Shown: positions 18,201-25,797 of the stretch, one piece after another
Layout: each line of letters starts with the position of its first letter
Numbering within the stretch: position 1 is the first letter of the stretch
DNA from: Lewinellaceae bacterium
GTDB lineage: Bacteria > Bacteroidota > Bacteroidia > Chitinophagales > Saprospiraceae
Length of the DNA: 64,000 nt
Assembly: GCA_020636225.1 (NCBI GenBank)
Contig: JACJYI010000003.1
Coordinates: 372,001-436,000, forward strand
Direction of reading: 5' to 3'
Program-made: the position numbers and the translations under genes
Notes under the pieces: model-generated
Seen by the model: the letters and a program-made list of their open reading frames with translations, nothing else
Database searches by the model: none
Told to the model about the DNA's origin: nothing

Positions 18201-18356
18201 ACCTATTTCGGGGTGAATTACTATTTGTCGGGCCTGCATTCCTATGCGGCCGGCGATCCTGTTCCCATTCCGGATTTTGTGTATTACACGGTCGTGGCGT
18301 TGGTGGTGATCAGTCTGCTGGCATATTGGCGGCACAAGCGTGTACCGCAAGGCTAG
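15267..18356 (+). CDS. ccsBA: Cytochrome c synthase CcsBA (fused ResB/CcsA, System II)
   Basis: 1029 residues. The N-terminal ~460 residues are ResB/CcsB-like, with early transmembrane helices at ~12-32, 50-68 and 78-96, a large periplasmic domain and a further helix near 435-450. The C-terminal ~330 residues are CcsA, with several helices and the haem-binding tryptophan-rich WWD-type motif WGRYWGWDAKETWALV near residues 928-943. A soluble insert of roughly 200 residues separates the halves. The protein exports haem and ligates it to CxxCH motifs in the periplasm. That is directly relevant here: the operon at 29-40 kb encodes 87 such motifs and the lipoprotein at 3324 one more. Confidence 0.93.
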   Translation: MIILKKIVNRLFSTSAAGLYMILFAAAIGVATFIENDFGTSAAQKVVFKTKWFELLLVLFGITLIVNIFRFRMIQQKKWAILTFHAAMVIILIGAGVTRYFGFEGMMHIREGSASDTFLSAETYLLFEARNGQETFRFDAPVLFASRGNNHFQETYQLGDKQISVEVTDFMPNPAEVMVDDPVTGVPILKIVIGGMSGREEYYLRYGETSTIKGTRFAFGEQPDPTAFSIQYANQELTFVAPEPYTQMVMATQTRDSIAPGAVYPLRLRSLYSNGTSGFVFGDFNPQARVEITSSSPKMLSSSMGGVLMTISSGSDRQTQYVYGQQGVEGRPRGFMVNGMQVAASYGAKRRQLPFSLQLHDFIMERYPGTNSASSYASEVTLLDPRTKLKRDQRIYMNHILDHDGYRFFQSSFDQDELGTYLSVNYDAPGTWLSYIGYFLLTLGMILTLFSPKSRFRKLGEHIRQIRQSRVMAVWLFLMLGGLANGLYAVNQPPADHAREFGKVLVQDQNGRFKPINTLSSELLRKLSRKETYQGASADQVILSMAVNPPLWYAEPVIKVGNQTEIVSLLGVAGPMASYNDFFNQDGSYKLKEEIRAAFNREPRDRGVWEKELIKIDERVNIMNMVFSGRFFRVFPIPDDENHTWQSPADMMHQHQGHTGEDFISRFYPAYIQTVREAKAQQDWDLANRLLEELGRYQAQFSAEVLPSDTQIKAELLLNRLNIFSRLASVYGILALVFLILLFTSVFSHQLNLTWPIRVATIVLALGFLMHTIGLGLRWYVSERAPWSNGYESMIYIGWTTVLAGLIFSRKSTGGLTATTALAATILMVAGLSWLDPEITPLVPVLKSYWLTIHVSLEAGSYGFLMLGAIIGVLNLIFMITLTEGNKGKVYRMIREMSYISEMTLIGGLFMISIGTYLGGVWANESWGRYWGWDAKETWALVTILVYAFILHMRFIPGLRGIYAYNVASLFGWASVVMTYFGVNYYLSGLHSYAAGDPVPIPDFVYYTVVALVVISLLAYWRHKRVPQG

Positions 18357-18361
18357 ACGCT

Positions 18362-18388
18362 ACGCCAAATGTCCAGATGATTTGGCGT
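18362..18388 (+). terminator. 9-bp hairpin just after ccsBA
   Basis: Perfect arms 18362-18370 and 18380-18388, 5 bp after the stop codon. No strong T tract, so only a candidate terminator. Confidence 0.4.
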
Positions 18389-18400
18389 TCGTCGTTGGGG

Positions 18401-18447
18401 TGTTTTGTCACCATTTTTGCGGTGCCGGCAAAAATGTCGCCAAAACA
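18401..18447. repeat. 20-bp-arm imperfect hairpin
   Basis: Arms 18401-18420 and 18428-18447 match at 17 of 20 positions, with a 7-nt loop. Adjacent to the palindromic cassette relatives; the function is unknown. Confidence 0.5.
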
Positions 18448-18466
18448 GCATTGAGTTCCCATTGTA

Positions 18467-18513
18467 CCCCGGGTTTCACCCGGGGCTATTGATGTTCAAC
18501 CCCTCCGGGGTTG
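18467..18513 (-). repeat. Inverted relative of the hairpin cassette
   Basis: Contains CCCCGGGT/ACCCGGGG (18467-18485) followed by CAACCCC/GGGGTTG (18497-18513), which is the reverse-complement order of hairpins 2 and 1 in cassettes A-D. The third hairpin and the tail are absent. Confidence 0.7.
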
Positions 18514-18590
18514 TCGGTTTGGGAGCCGGATGAGTCCAGATACCTCCGCGTCAGGTAATAAATCATATCTTGATCGTAACCACATCCTTC

Positions 18591-18630
18591 AGCCCGGGGC
18601 TATTGATATTCAAACCCTCCGGGATTGTCC
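18591..18630 (-). repeat. Degenerate second inverted cassette fragment
   Basis: AGCCCGGGGCTATTGATATT followed by a mutated CAAACCC/GGGATTG arm. Clearly related to 18467-18513 but decayed. Confidence 0.55.
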
Positions 18631-18716
18631 ACTTGTGTCATGATCAATTGAAATCAAATTGAAATTGGTACAAGGAGAAATAAATGTATTCTCGTATTTT
18701 CATTGATTCCTTTCTC

Positions 18717-18747
18717 CTTCGCGTCTTAGCGTCTTGGCGTTTCTTCC
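18717..18747. repeat. Dispersed GCGTCTT short repeat (copy 2)
   Basis: CTTCGCGTCTTAGCGTCTTG-type sequence, related in reverse complement to 9227-9253. Lies just outside the left end of the IS3 element. Confidence 0.4.
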
Positions 18748-18808
18748 CTTTACCTGTCCTACCCCCGAAAAGAGTTGACCGTTTTTCCGGGTTAAAAACC
18801 AGGTAAAA

Positions 18809-19231
18809 ATGGCTACATTAGAAGCGTACAGAGATCGAAAGAGTCGTCAGAACAGGTACTTTAGTGAGAGCTTCCGTAAGAAGAAGGTCCGGGAGATTGA
18901 ACGCAACCAGACCACCGTTCGGGAAGTAAGCAAGGAGTATGACGTTTCTACTACATCCGTCTATAAATGGCTGTACAAGTACTCCAAGTTGTATCAACGT
19001 GATCTTAAACAAGTGGTTGAGCCAATGAGTGACACACGTAAGATCAAGGCATTGCAGGAGAAGATCAAAGAGCTGGAACAGCTGGTGGGCCAAAAACAGA
19101 TCATGCTGGAGTTCTACGAGAAGATGATGGATCTGGCCGAACAGGAATACGGCATCCCGTTTAAAAAAAAGCGTGGTTCAACACCCTCATCTGGTATTGG
19201 GAGAATAGATCGCAACACGGCTGGACAATGA
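18809..19231 (+). CDS. IS3-family transposase OrfA (helix-turn-helix protein)
   Basis: 140 residues. The N-terminal half is a helix-turn-helix (RKKKVREIERNQTTVREVSK, then VSTTSVYKWLYKY) and residues ~85-112 form a coiled coil (leucine-zipper-like LQEKIKELEQL) for multimerisation. It binds the terminal repeats. The C-terminus after the A8 tract at 19163-19170 is the zero-frame product. A -1 shift there would join it to OrfB. Confidence 0.92.
   Translation: MATLEAYRDRKSRQNRYFSESFRKKKVREIERNQTTVREVSKEYDVSTTSVYKWLYKYSKLYQRDLKQVVEPMSDTRKIKALQEKIKELEQLVGQKQIMLEFYEKMMDLAEQEYGIPFKKKRGSTPSSGIGRIDRNTAGQ
19165..19171 (+). promoter_or_regulatory. Putative -1 ribosomal frameshift site (A AAA AAG) for OrfAB
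   Basis: Within orfA the sequence A-AAA-AAG lies in the zero frame at 19165-19171. The -1 frame is open from 19171 through the annotated OrfB ATG at 19228, so slippage yields a continuous OrfAB fusion, as in characterised IS3 elements. Confidence 0.75.
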
Positions 19232-20136
19232 ATGCAGTATACGGGGCTACAGGAATGACCAAGCAAAACTTCCACCAGCGGCTGGACAGGTATTTAATCC
19301 GGCAGGACGAACAGGCCCAGATGGTGAAAGTCATGCATCAGGTGAGACAAGACCATCCGGCCATGGGTGCAGAATCGATGTACAGGCTATTGTCACCTCA
19401 GACCATGGGCAGAGATCGGTTTGAGGCTGTCTATCAATCACATGGGTTTGTTCTGGAGCAGAAACGCAACTATCGAAGAACCACCGATAGTCAGGGTGTA
19501 CTCCGATTCAAGAACCTGTTGGCCGATATCGAGTTGACAGGAGTCAACCAGGCATTTGGTAGTGATATCACCTACTATCAGATCGGTGAAAGGTTTTACT
19601 ATCTCACCTTCATTCTTGATCTGTACAGCAGATATCTCAGAGGCTTTAGCGTGAGCAAAACCCTGGCGACCCATGAGACTACTCTCCCCGCTTTACAAAT
19701 GGCCCTCAAGGGCCTGAATCGAGCCCAGACGCAAGACTTGATCATCCATTCGGATGGTGGAGGCCAATACTACGCCAAGGCATTTACAGCCCTGACCAGG
19801 AAGGCAGGCATGCGCAACAGTATGTGCACTTCAGTCTATGAAAACGCTCACGCAGAGCGTATCAACGGGACGATCAAGAACAGCTATCTGAAACACTTCG
19901 ACCCACAGGACTTCAAGAGCCTCCAGATCCAAACCAAACGGGCAGTAAACCTGTATAACAATGAACGTCCCCATAAGGCTCTGGGTGGGTTAAGCCCTAA
20001 AGCATTTGAGCAGACCCTATTGAGTTATCCACAATCTTTTGAGTTTCTAACAAAGAAAAAAGAAGCAAAAAAGAAAGGTGATGATAAGAGTAACCTTATT
20101 CTTAAATCAACCTCTAAAACGGTCAACTCTATTTAG
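19228..20136 (+). CDS. IS3-family transposase OrfB (DDE integrase core)
   Basis: 302 residues as an independent ORF; its ATG overlaps the orfA stop (ATGA). A HTH_21-like region (HPAMGAESMYRLL) precedes the rve integrase domain. Catalytic residues are visible as the first Asp in FGSDITYY, the second in IHSDGGGQY, and the Glu in NAHAERINGTIK, followed by the typical YNNERPHKALGG ending. The basic, Lys-rich tail is ~35 residues. The frame upstream of the ATG is open, so the active enzyme is probably the OrfAB frameshift fusion. Confidence 0.93.
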   Translation: MNAVYGATGMTKQNFHQRLDRYLIRQDEQAQMVKVMHQVRQDHPAMGAESMYRLLSPQTMGRDRFEAVYQSHGFVLEQKRNYRRTTDSQGVLRFKNLLADIELTGVNQAFGSDITYYQIGERFYYLTFILDLYSRYLRGFSVSKTLATHETTLPALQMALKGLNRAQTQDLIIHSDGGGQYYAKAFTALTRKAGMRNSMCTSVYENAHAERINGTIKNSYLKHFDPQDFKSLQIQTKRAVNLYNNERPHKALGGLSPKAFEQTLLSYPQSFEFLTKKKEAKKKGDDKSNLILKSTSKTVNSI

Positions 20137-20178
20137 GGATAGGTCAACCCTTCACCCTTTACCCTTCACCCAATACCC

Positions 20179-20514
20179 ATGACCAACCATCACCGCCTCC
20201 TGCTCATCAAATGGGTGCATACCGTGATCTGGGCCATTTTCGTCGCGTTGATCTTCTACGTCGTGTACAGCGGGATATCCGGCCGGATCACGATGTGGAC
20301 ATGGATCGGCATCGGACTGGTCATCGGGGAAGGCATCGTGTTGGCGATCTTCGGGATGTCCTGCCCACTAACGGTGATGGCTCGGCGTTACTCGGATTCA
20401 GAACGGGCCAATTTTGATATTTTCCTGCCTGAGTGGTTGGCGAGGTATAACAAGGTTATTTTTACGACCCTTTTTCTCATCGGATTGGGGATGGTCGCCT
20501 GGCGATCCTGGTAG
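20179..20514 (+). CDS. Small three-helix membrane protein of unknown function
   Basis: 111 residues with hydrophobic helices at about 15-33, 41-60 and 91-108. Between helices 2 and 3 is a polar loop with a CPLT motif and an aromatic NFDIFLPEWLARYN stretch, reminiscent of DUF2784-like small membrane proteins, but I cannot assign a family firmly. The IS3 element ends 32 bp upstream, so its native promoter may have been separated from it. Confidence 0.65.
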   Translation: MTNHHRLLLIKWVHTVIWAIFVALIFYVVYSGISGRITMWTWIGIGLVIGEGIVLAIFGMSCPLTVMARRYSDSERANFDIFLPEWLARYNKVIFTTLFLIGLGMVAWRSW

Positions 20515-20686
20515 CCTGACCGTTCGGTCGGCTTATTTGAAAAGCACATGGTCCTAAAGGATACGGGCAAGAAAAATAAGGAACGAAGATGGCAGGAAGC
20601 AGCATGACGAATCGGTTGGAACCGGGTCGTTCACAAGCTTTGCAGCAGAGCATGAACATTCGATTTGAACCCATCAATTGTTGCGC

Positions 20687-21103
20687 ATGAAACCAACCAA
20701 TGATCAGATCAAGGAGATATCCAGTGAATTGGATCTTGGCTTGCTGTGTTTTTACCACATTCCAACCGGAAGGATCATTTCTTACCCGGATCCGGATGAT
20801 CCGGATGTGGATCCGGAACCGTGGCAGGAAGACATGGATTTTGTGGCTGTTGAACGCGAGCAGGTTGTCCAGTTTGAACGGATGACGTCTTCCGAGGAAT
20901 TCCGGATCATGGAGGCTTTTGTTCAGACGGTACCAAATATTCATGTTCAGTCCAGGCTACTTCAAGCCCTGGAAAACCGGAAGCCGTTCCGGCATTTCAA
21001 GCAGTTGATCGATGCGTCCGCCTATCGGCAGGACTGGTTTAGCTTCCGAGACCAGGCCCATGTCGATTATGTAAGAGAGCAGGTGGACGCCAGGCGCTGG
21101 TGA
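20687..21103 (+). CDS. UPF0158-like protein
   Basis: 138 residues from ATG 20687 (a TTG at 20678 is also in frame). The layout matches UPF0158: an N-terminal segment describing a strand-turn-strand (LGLLCFYHIPTGRIISY), an acidic DPDDPDVDPEP loop, a central helix (SSEEFRIMEAFVQ) and the conserved ending FKQLIDASAYRQDWFSFRD. It is soluble, with no signal peptide. The function of this family is unknown. Confidence 0.65.
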   Translation: MKPTNDQIKEISSELDLGLLCFYHIPTGRIISYPDPDDPDVDPEPWQEDMDFVAVEREQVVQFERMTSSEEFRIMEAFVQTVPNIHVQSRLLQALENRKPFRHFKQLIDASAYRQDWFSFRDQAHVDYVREQVDARRW

Positions 21104-21598
21104 TTGCAGCAGGCCCGAGACTCCAGGCGTCCTGTGCCAGCAAGACATCCATGGTTGATCCAGTCACCATTCGACACATCCGGTGTCCGGTCGAGGTGCG
21201 GGTCCACAGCAGATGAAGTATTGTTTCTAATATCCAGCCATACCACATTCATGTTTCGAATCCGTTGAGGGGTTAACAGCAAGGAAAGATGATCATATCT
21301 TTTGTTGTATGTCAGCATCTTGCAGGTCATCTCAACGAGCAAAGCGAGGTGAAATATTCTGACCTGAGGTATTTGTGGCTGGGAGATTCATCCCATAGCA
21401 ATACTTCTTCGGTCATCTATCAGGAATCCCTTGAATAATCAATATGTCGATTCATTTCTGAAATATCGGTTGTTCCAGAAGTGGCCATTTCCCCTTTTCC
21501 GGAGAAATATTTATTTTCAGCATTTACCCCCTCCTCGATCTGGCCGATCGACCGGGTCAAATAATGATTGAATGGAACAGGAATTTTCAGGAGTTGAT
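21104..21598. other. Intergenic stretch with no recognised feature
   Basis: 495 bp with only short unsupported ORFs on the minus strand. No RNA gene, repeat or clear terminator was recognised. Confidence 0.5.
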
Positions 21599-22285
21599 AT
21601 GAATAATAAATTGATCGATCGGCGAAAAGACGGGTTATTGGCAGGAGTGTCCCTGCTGCTCATGGCCGTGGCCGCCGGGTTTTCCTTTGGCTATGTGTAC
21701 AGCGGCATGGTCATTCCCGACCAGGACAGCCAGACCATGGCGAACCTCTCCGAAGGCATGGGCCTTTTCCGGGCGGGAGCCTGGGGATGGGTCCTGGTCC
21801 TCATCCTGGATGTGGTGGTCGCCGTGGCGCTGTACCGGTATTTCAAGCCCGTCCATGCGGCACTCTCTGCCCTCGCCGGGGCACTCCGGCTGGTCTATTC
21901 GGCCATCCTGGCCTGGGCCATCAGCCATCTGTTCACCGCCATGGGGCAGGTGATCTCCGGAGCGGATGCTGCCGAAGTCATCACATCGCTGAACACCTTC
22001 GAAGGGATCTGGTCAGGCGGCCTGGTCGTCTTTGGCCTGCATCTGATCGGCCTGGGCATGTTGAGCCTCCGATCGGGATTCGTCCCCCGACTCTGGGGAT
22101 GGCTCCTGGTGGTGGCCGGACTGAGCTATACGGGTGTCCACGGGGCCAGGGTCTTATTGCCGGGCATGGAAGCCCAGGTGCAACAGGCAGAGATACTCCT
22201 CAGTCTGCCCATGGCACTTGGTGAACTGGGCTTTGCCATCTGGCTGATCTATGCCTTCTTCCGGACCAGAAAACCTGCCGTATGA
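21599..22285 (+). CDS. DUF4386-like membrane protein
   Basis: 228 residues from ATG 21599, preceded by an AGGAG sequence 6-10 nt upstream (one of few Shine-Dalgarno-like sites in the window); an in-frame ATG at 21572 is the alternative. Six hydrophobic segments are visible. The conserved DUF4386 pattern [30 protein letters not shown] appears in parts near residues 142-172. The role of the family is unknown. Its stop overlaps the start of the amidohydrolase (ATGA), so the two are translationally coupled. Confidence 0.7.
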
Positions 22286-23715
22286 GGTATCTGGTCAGCG
22301 GACTGAAGATCCTGGGGCTCCTGGTGGGCCTCCTCCTCCTGCTGGTCGTGGTTGTGATCCTGGCGGACAGGATGCGCACCGGTTACCTGCAGGTGGATCA
22401 GGTGCCGGAGGCGGCCGAGAACAGCTACGTCCTTCGCCATGTGCATGTGCTGCCCATGACGTCGGACACCGTCCTGTTCGACCACAGCATCCGCATCCGC
22501 GACGGGGTGATCGAGGCCATGGGGCCTGATCTGGCTGCCGAAGGACTGCCGGAGGTGGACGGCGAGGGACGGTACCTCCTGCCCGGACTGATGGACATGC
22601 ATGTGCATGTCTGGGATGATTATGAATTGGGTCTTTATCTGGCCAGCGGGGTGACCGCGGTTCGTAACCTGTGGGGACAGCCCATGCACCTTCGGATGAA
22701 GGAAAAGATCCGTTCGGGGAAGATCCTCAGTCCGGCCTTCTTTACTTCCTCGCCCAAGCTGACCGGACCCGATTATGCCGGGGATGACAACCTGCAGTTG
22801 GCATCGGTGGAAGAGGCCCGGGAAAAGGTCGCTTCCTGTGCGGAGCGCGGATATGATCTGATCAAGACCTACAACGGCCTCACCCCGCCCCTCTTCGAGG
22901 CCATCCTGGCAGAGAGCCGGCAGCAGGGCCTGGATGTGGTGGCGCACCCGAGTGCCCTCTTGCCCTACGATGCGCATTTCCGCGAGCCCATCCGCTCGAT
23001 CGAGCATGTCGAGGACATCGTTCAGCAGCCGCTGGACTACCATCTGGACACAATGAAACTGGACGAGGTGGTCGCCGGCTATGTCGCCCATCCCGGATCG
23101 GCCCTGTGTCCGACGGCGGTGGTCTTTGCCAATATCCATCGCCTGATCACCGAGCCGGAGATCCTGGAGGAGGAGGCCCTGGCCGCGATGAACCCCCTGA
23201 TCCGCCGGGTGGACAGCCGGGCCCAGTTCGACCGGTGGTCCCGTACGCGTGCGGAGGACCTGGACATCGGGGAGAAGATCCGGATGCAGCACGACTTCCA
23301 CCTGCTGGCCATCCGCAAGTTGCACGAGGCGGGGGTGCGGATCATCTGTGGGACCGACGCGGGGATCGGGATCACCCCGCCGGGAGCGTCCATTCATGAG
23401 GAGCTCGGATTTTACCTGCAGGCGGGCATGAGTCCTTACGAAGCATTGCTGACGGCCACGGCCCATCCTGCCCGGGTGCATGCCTTCCTGGAGGATATGG
23501 GCACCATCGCACCCGGAAAGCGGGCCAACTATCTCCTGGTCGACGGCGATCCGCTGGAGGACCTGTCCGTCCTGGCTGATCCGCAGGTGGTCAGTGTCAA
23601 CGGCCGGCGCATGGCAGCGGGCACCCTGGATCATTTCCGGGAGCGGGCCCTGGACCGACACAACCTGATCGTGACCGGATTGCGCTATGCGGAGTACCTG
23701 CTGGTGGAGCGATAG
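22282..23715 (+). CDS. Membrane-anchored amidohydrolase (imidazolonepropionase-like)
   Basis: 477 residues. A single N-terminal helix (~5-28) anchors the enzyme, probably with the catalytic domain in the periplasm. Metal ligands of the amidohydrolase superfamily are in place: HVH in MDMHVHVW (~110), Lys in LIKTYNG (~195), His in VVAHPSA (~220), His in SIEHVED (~240) and Asp in CGTDAG (~357). The C-terminal strand motif [13 protein letters not shown] is typical. Such enzymes hydrolyse cyclic amides or peptides (imidazolonepropionase, Xaa-Pro dipeptidase-like); the substrate here is unknown. Confidence 0.85.
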
Positions 23716-23752
23716 GAGGATATCCTGCTTCCTGGGCCCGGCCCTGTCCCTT

Positions 23753-23774
23753 CTCACCCACGTTCACGGGTGAG
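23753..23774 (+). terminator. 7-bp hairpin after the amidohydrolase gene
   Basis: Arms CTCACCC/GGGTGAG (23753-23759 and 23768-23774), 37 bp after the stop codon. No T tract, so a weak candidate. Confidence 0.3.
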
Positions 23775-23869
23775 CCTGGGTATCTTCTGCAGTTTCCTGA
23801 GAACAGTATAGCCCCGCAACAGGACCAAGCCTGGACAGAGCCTGTGGGGTGCCTGGTTCAACCCTTTGG

Positions 23870-23957
23870 ATATACTTGATATATACTTCATCTATACTTG
23901 AAACATACTTGATCTATACTTTATTCCTACTTCATTTATACGTGATTCCTATGTCAT
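23870..23957 (+). repeat. Eight-unit degenerate tandem repeat with 11-bp period
   Basis: Units of the form NTATACTTGAT recur exactly every 11 bp from 23870 (23870, 23881, 23892, 23903, 23914, 23925, 23936, 23947), with substitutions but no indels. AT-rich, in the 738-bp gene-free stretch between the amidohydrolase and the ATPase gene. The period is close to one helical turn. A 123-residue ORF crosses it but has no recognisable protein character. Nothing recognised at 23958-24400. Confidence 0.75.
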
Positions 23958-24417
23958 CTACAGATGAACGATGGGTTATTCACAGGCTGTCCTTACCTTA
24001 TCCATGCAGGAATGCTGCTCTGCCGAGCCGGGAGCAGCCCAGGGTGGGCACTCCTGGAGAATACGGGTTGGGAAGGGTGGGGGCCAGGGCTATGGTACTT
24101 CAGAAAGATAGCCCTCGATCTTCACTTGTCCCGAAAGGTAAAGACCAGGCCCGGCTACAGGGAGAAAAGGAGGCATGTATTCACGTTTTCTGCGTATGTT
24201 TACGTATTGAATTTTCGTGAATTTGTCAGGACGCCGGGATAGGAATAGTCAACTGGTTATCCTATCTTTATGGAGGGTCGGGCTTGTGATCTTTCTGTGA
24301 ACATATATGGATATATAGGCAATAGTTGCACGTATACACTAGTTGGTGGAATGTGTTACCATCGCCATAGGACTGTAAGAAATGACAAGAATTAATTTAG
24401 ATTGACATCAGTTTAAC

Positions 24418-24425
24418 TACCTTTG
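24418..24425 (+). promoter_or_regulatory. Candidate -7 box (TACCTTTG) for the ATPase/nuclease pair
   Basis: Perfect TAnnTTTG match 28 bp upstream of the ATPase ATG. Possible -33 elements are TTTAG at 24396-24400 (17-bp spacer) or TTG at 24402-24404 (13-bp spacer). Confidence 0.4.
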
Positions 24426-24453
24426 TGAGGTTTACAGAAAGAATTTAGAAACA

Positions 24454-25797
24454 ATGAAATTAACGATAAAAAATCTAGGTAAAATTGAAAGTTGTCAACT
24501 AGAGTTGAATAACTTAACAATTCTAGTTGGTGACAATAATTCGGGAAAAACCTATGTTACTTATAGCACATATGGAGCATTAAAATATTGGAGAGATTTT
24601 ATTAACTACAACAATTTTAAGGACGTTGAGCAAAAAATCAAATCTGATGGGCAAATCGTTCTAAACCAAGCTGAGATTGTTTTATTAGTCGATAAGTGTA
24701 TTAAAAGCGAAAGTGATAAATTTAAAAGAAGAATTAGAGACTTATTTAATGACAAAGAAAAAATTTTTGAAAACGCTTCTGTAAAAATTGAATTTGATAA
24801 ACCAAAACAATTCGAAGACTGTGAAAGAAAAATTAGAATTGGTGAGAATATTAGTTTTGAAGGTAGTATAAAGAACAACTCACTTACAATTTTCTTTAAA
24901 AATTCTTCAAAGGAAGAACTCAGCGATAGTATGATACGGAACATTGTTGGTGATTTATTTTCTATATTAGTATTTGATAGCATATTCCCCGACCCTACAA
25001 TTATAACTGCCGAAAGATTGGGAATTTCTCTTTTTTACAAAGAGCTTGATGAAAGAAGAAATTCGATGATTGAAGGCTTGCAAAAACTTGATGAAAAGGA
25101 TGAAAGTATTCATCCGATAGAGTTAATTATGAATATGAGTGCCTATTATGCAACTCCGATTAGAGATCACATTGCTTTCACAAGGAACCTTGATAATATA
25201 AAAAAGAACCAAACAGACTTGGATATAAGTTATCCTGCTGAAATCATTAAAGAAATTCTAGGTGCAGAATTTAAAAAGGAGAATAAGCAAGATATACGTT
25301 TTTACACAAAGAACAAGAAAAATAATAGATTCGATATTCCATTATATTTAGCATCATCATCTGCTAGATGCATTGTAGATATTTATTTTTATTTAAAGCA
25401 CGTAGCAAAAAAAAGCGATGTACTAATAATTGACGAACCTGAAAGCCACTTAACATTGAGAAATCAGAGGCTTATGGCAAAGTTGATTGCTGCAATTGTC
25501 AATTTAGATATTCGTGTATTTATTACTACGCATAGTGACTTTTTAATTAAGGAGCTCAATAATCTTGTGCTTCTTAGTAATGATTTCACTGGGAAAAATG
25601 AATGGCTTAGCAAAAATAAAAAGTTTTACAATTCATTAGATAAAATTGACAAAAATTTGATCTCTGTATATCAAGCAACCAATGGAACTCTAACCGCTAT
25701 GAAAATTACAAATAAAGGTATAGAGATTCCATTCTTTGATGAAGAAATCAATTCTTTGTTTCACACTTCCTCTGACCTTGACTATTTTATTGAATAA
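24454..25797 (+). CDS. AAA-15/OLD-like ATPase of a putative defence pair
   Basis: 447 residues, ABC-type ATPase of the RecF/OLD/AAA_15 group. Walker A GDNNSGKT at 26-33, a long insert (~60-290) probably forming a coiled-coil or dimer arm, signature-like SSSARC near 301, Walker B with catalytic Glu in VLIIDEPESHL at ~322-332 and the switch His in TTHSDF at ~358-363. There is no C-terminal Toprim domain, so nuclease activity must come from a partner. The stop overlaps the next start (TAATGA), so the two are coupled. The gene is far more AT-rich than its surroundings, a sign of transfer. Similar ATPase-effector pairs act in anti-phage defence; that role is an inference. Confidence 0.8.
   Translation: MKLTIKNLGKIESCQLELNNLTILVGDNNSGKTYVTYSTYGALKYWRDFINYNNFKDVEQKIKSDGQIVLNQAEIVLLVDKCIKSESDKFKRRIRDLFNDKEKIFENASVKIEFDKPKQFEDCERKIRIGENISFEGSIKNNSLTIFFKNSSKEELSDSMIRNIVGDLFSILVFDSIFPDPTIITAERLGISLFYKELDERRNSMIEGLQKLDEKDESIHPIELIMNMSAYYATPIRDHIAFTRNLDNIKKNQTDLDISYPAEIIKEILGAEFKKENKQDIRFYTKNKKNNRFDIPLYLASSSARCIVDIYFYLKHVAKKSDVLIIDEPESHLTLRNQRLMAKLIAAIVNLDIRVFITTHSDFLIKELNNLVLLSNDFTGKNEWLSKNKKFYNSLDKIDKNLISVYQATNGTLTAMKITNKGIEIPFFDEEINSLFHTSSDLDYFIE

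Larger units (their letters stand above)
18755..20146 (+). mobile_element. Complete IS3-family insertion sequence with 3-bp target duplication
   Basis: A 1392-bp element. Left terminal repeat 18755-18785 and right terminal repeat 20116-20146 are inverted copies of ~31 bp that share the inner AGAGTTGACCGTTTT block and the 5'-TG...CA-3' ends of the IS3 family. It is flanked by ACC at 18752-18754 and ACC at 20147-20149, a 3-bp target-site duplication. It holds orfA and orfB with an A6G slippery site. Insertion was into a CCCTTT/ACCC-rich stretch ~30 bp upstream of the gene at 20179. Intact ends, reading frames and duplication suggest a recent, possibly still active copy. Confidence 0.93.

Noticed and set aside
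21067..21342. Minus-strand 91-codon ORF in the gap after the UPF0158-like gene
   Set aside because: No recognisable domain, overlaps the 3' end of a better-supported gene and lacks promoter or start signals.
23849..24220. 123-codon ORF across the 11-bp repeat
   Set aside because: Its N-terminus is just the translated repeat and the rest has no protein character.
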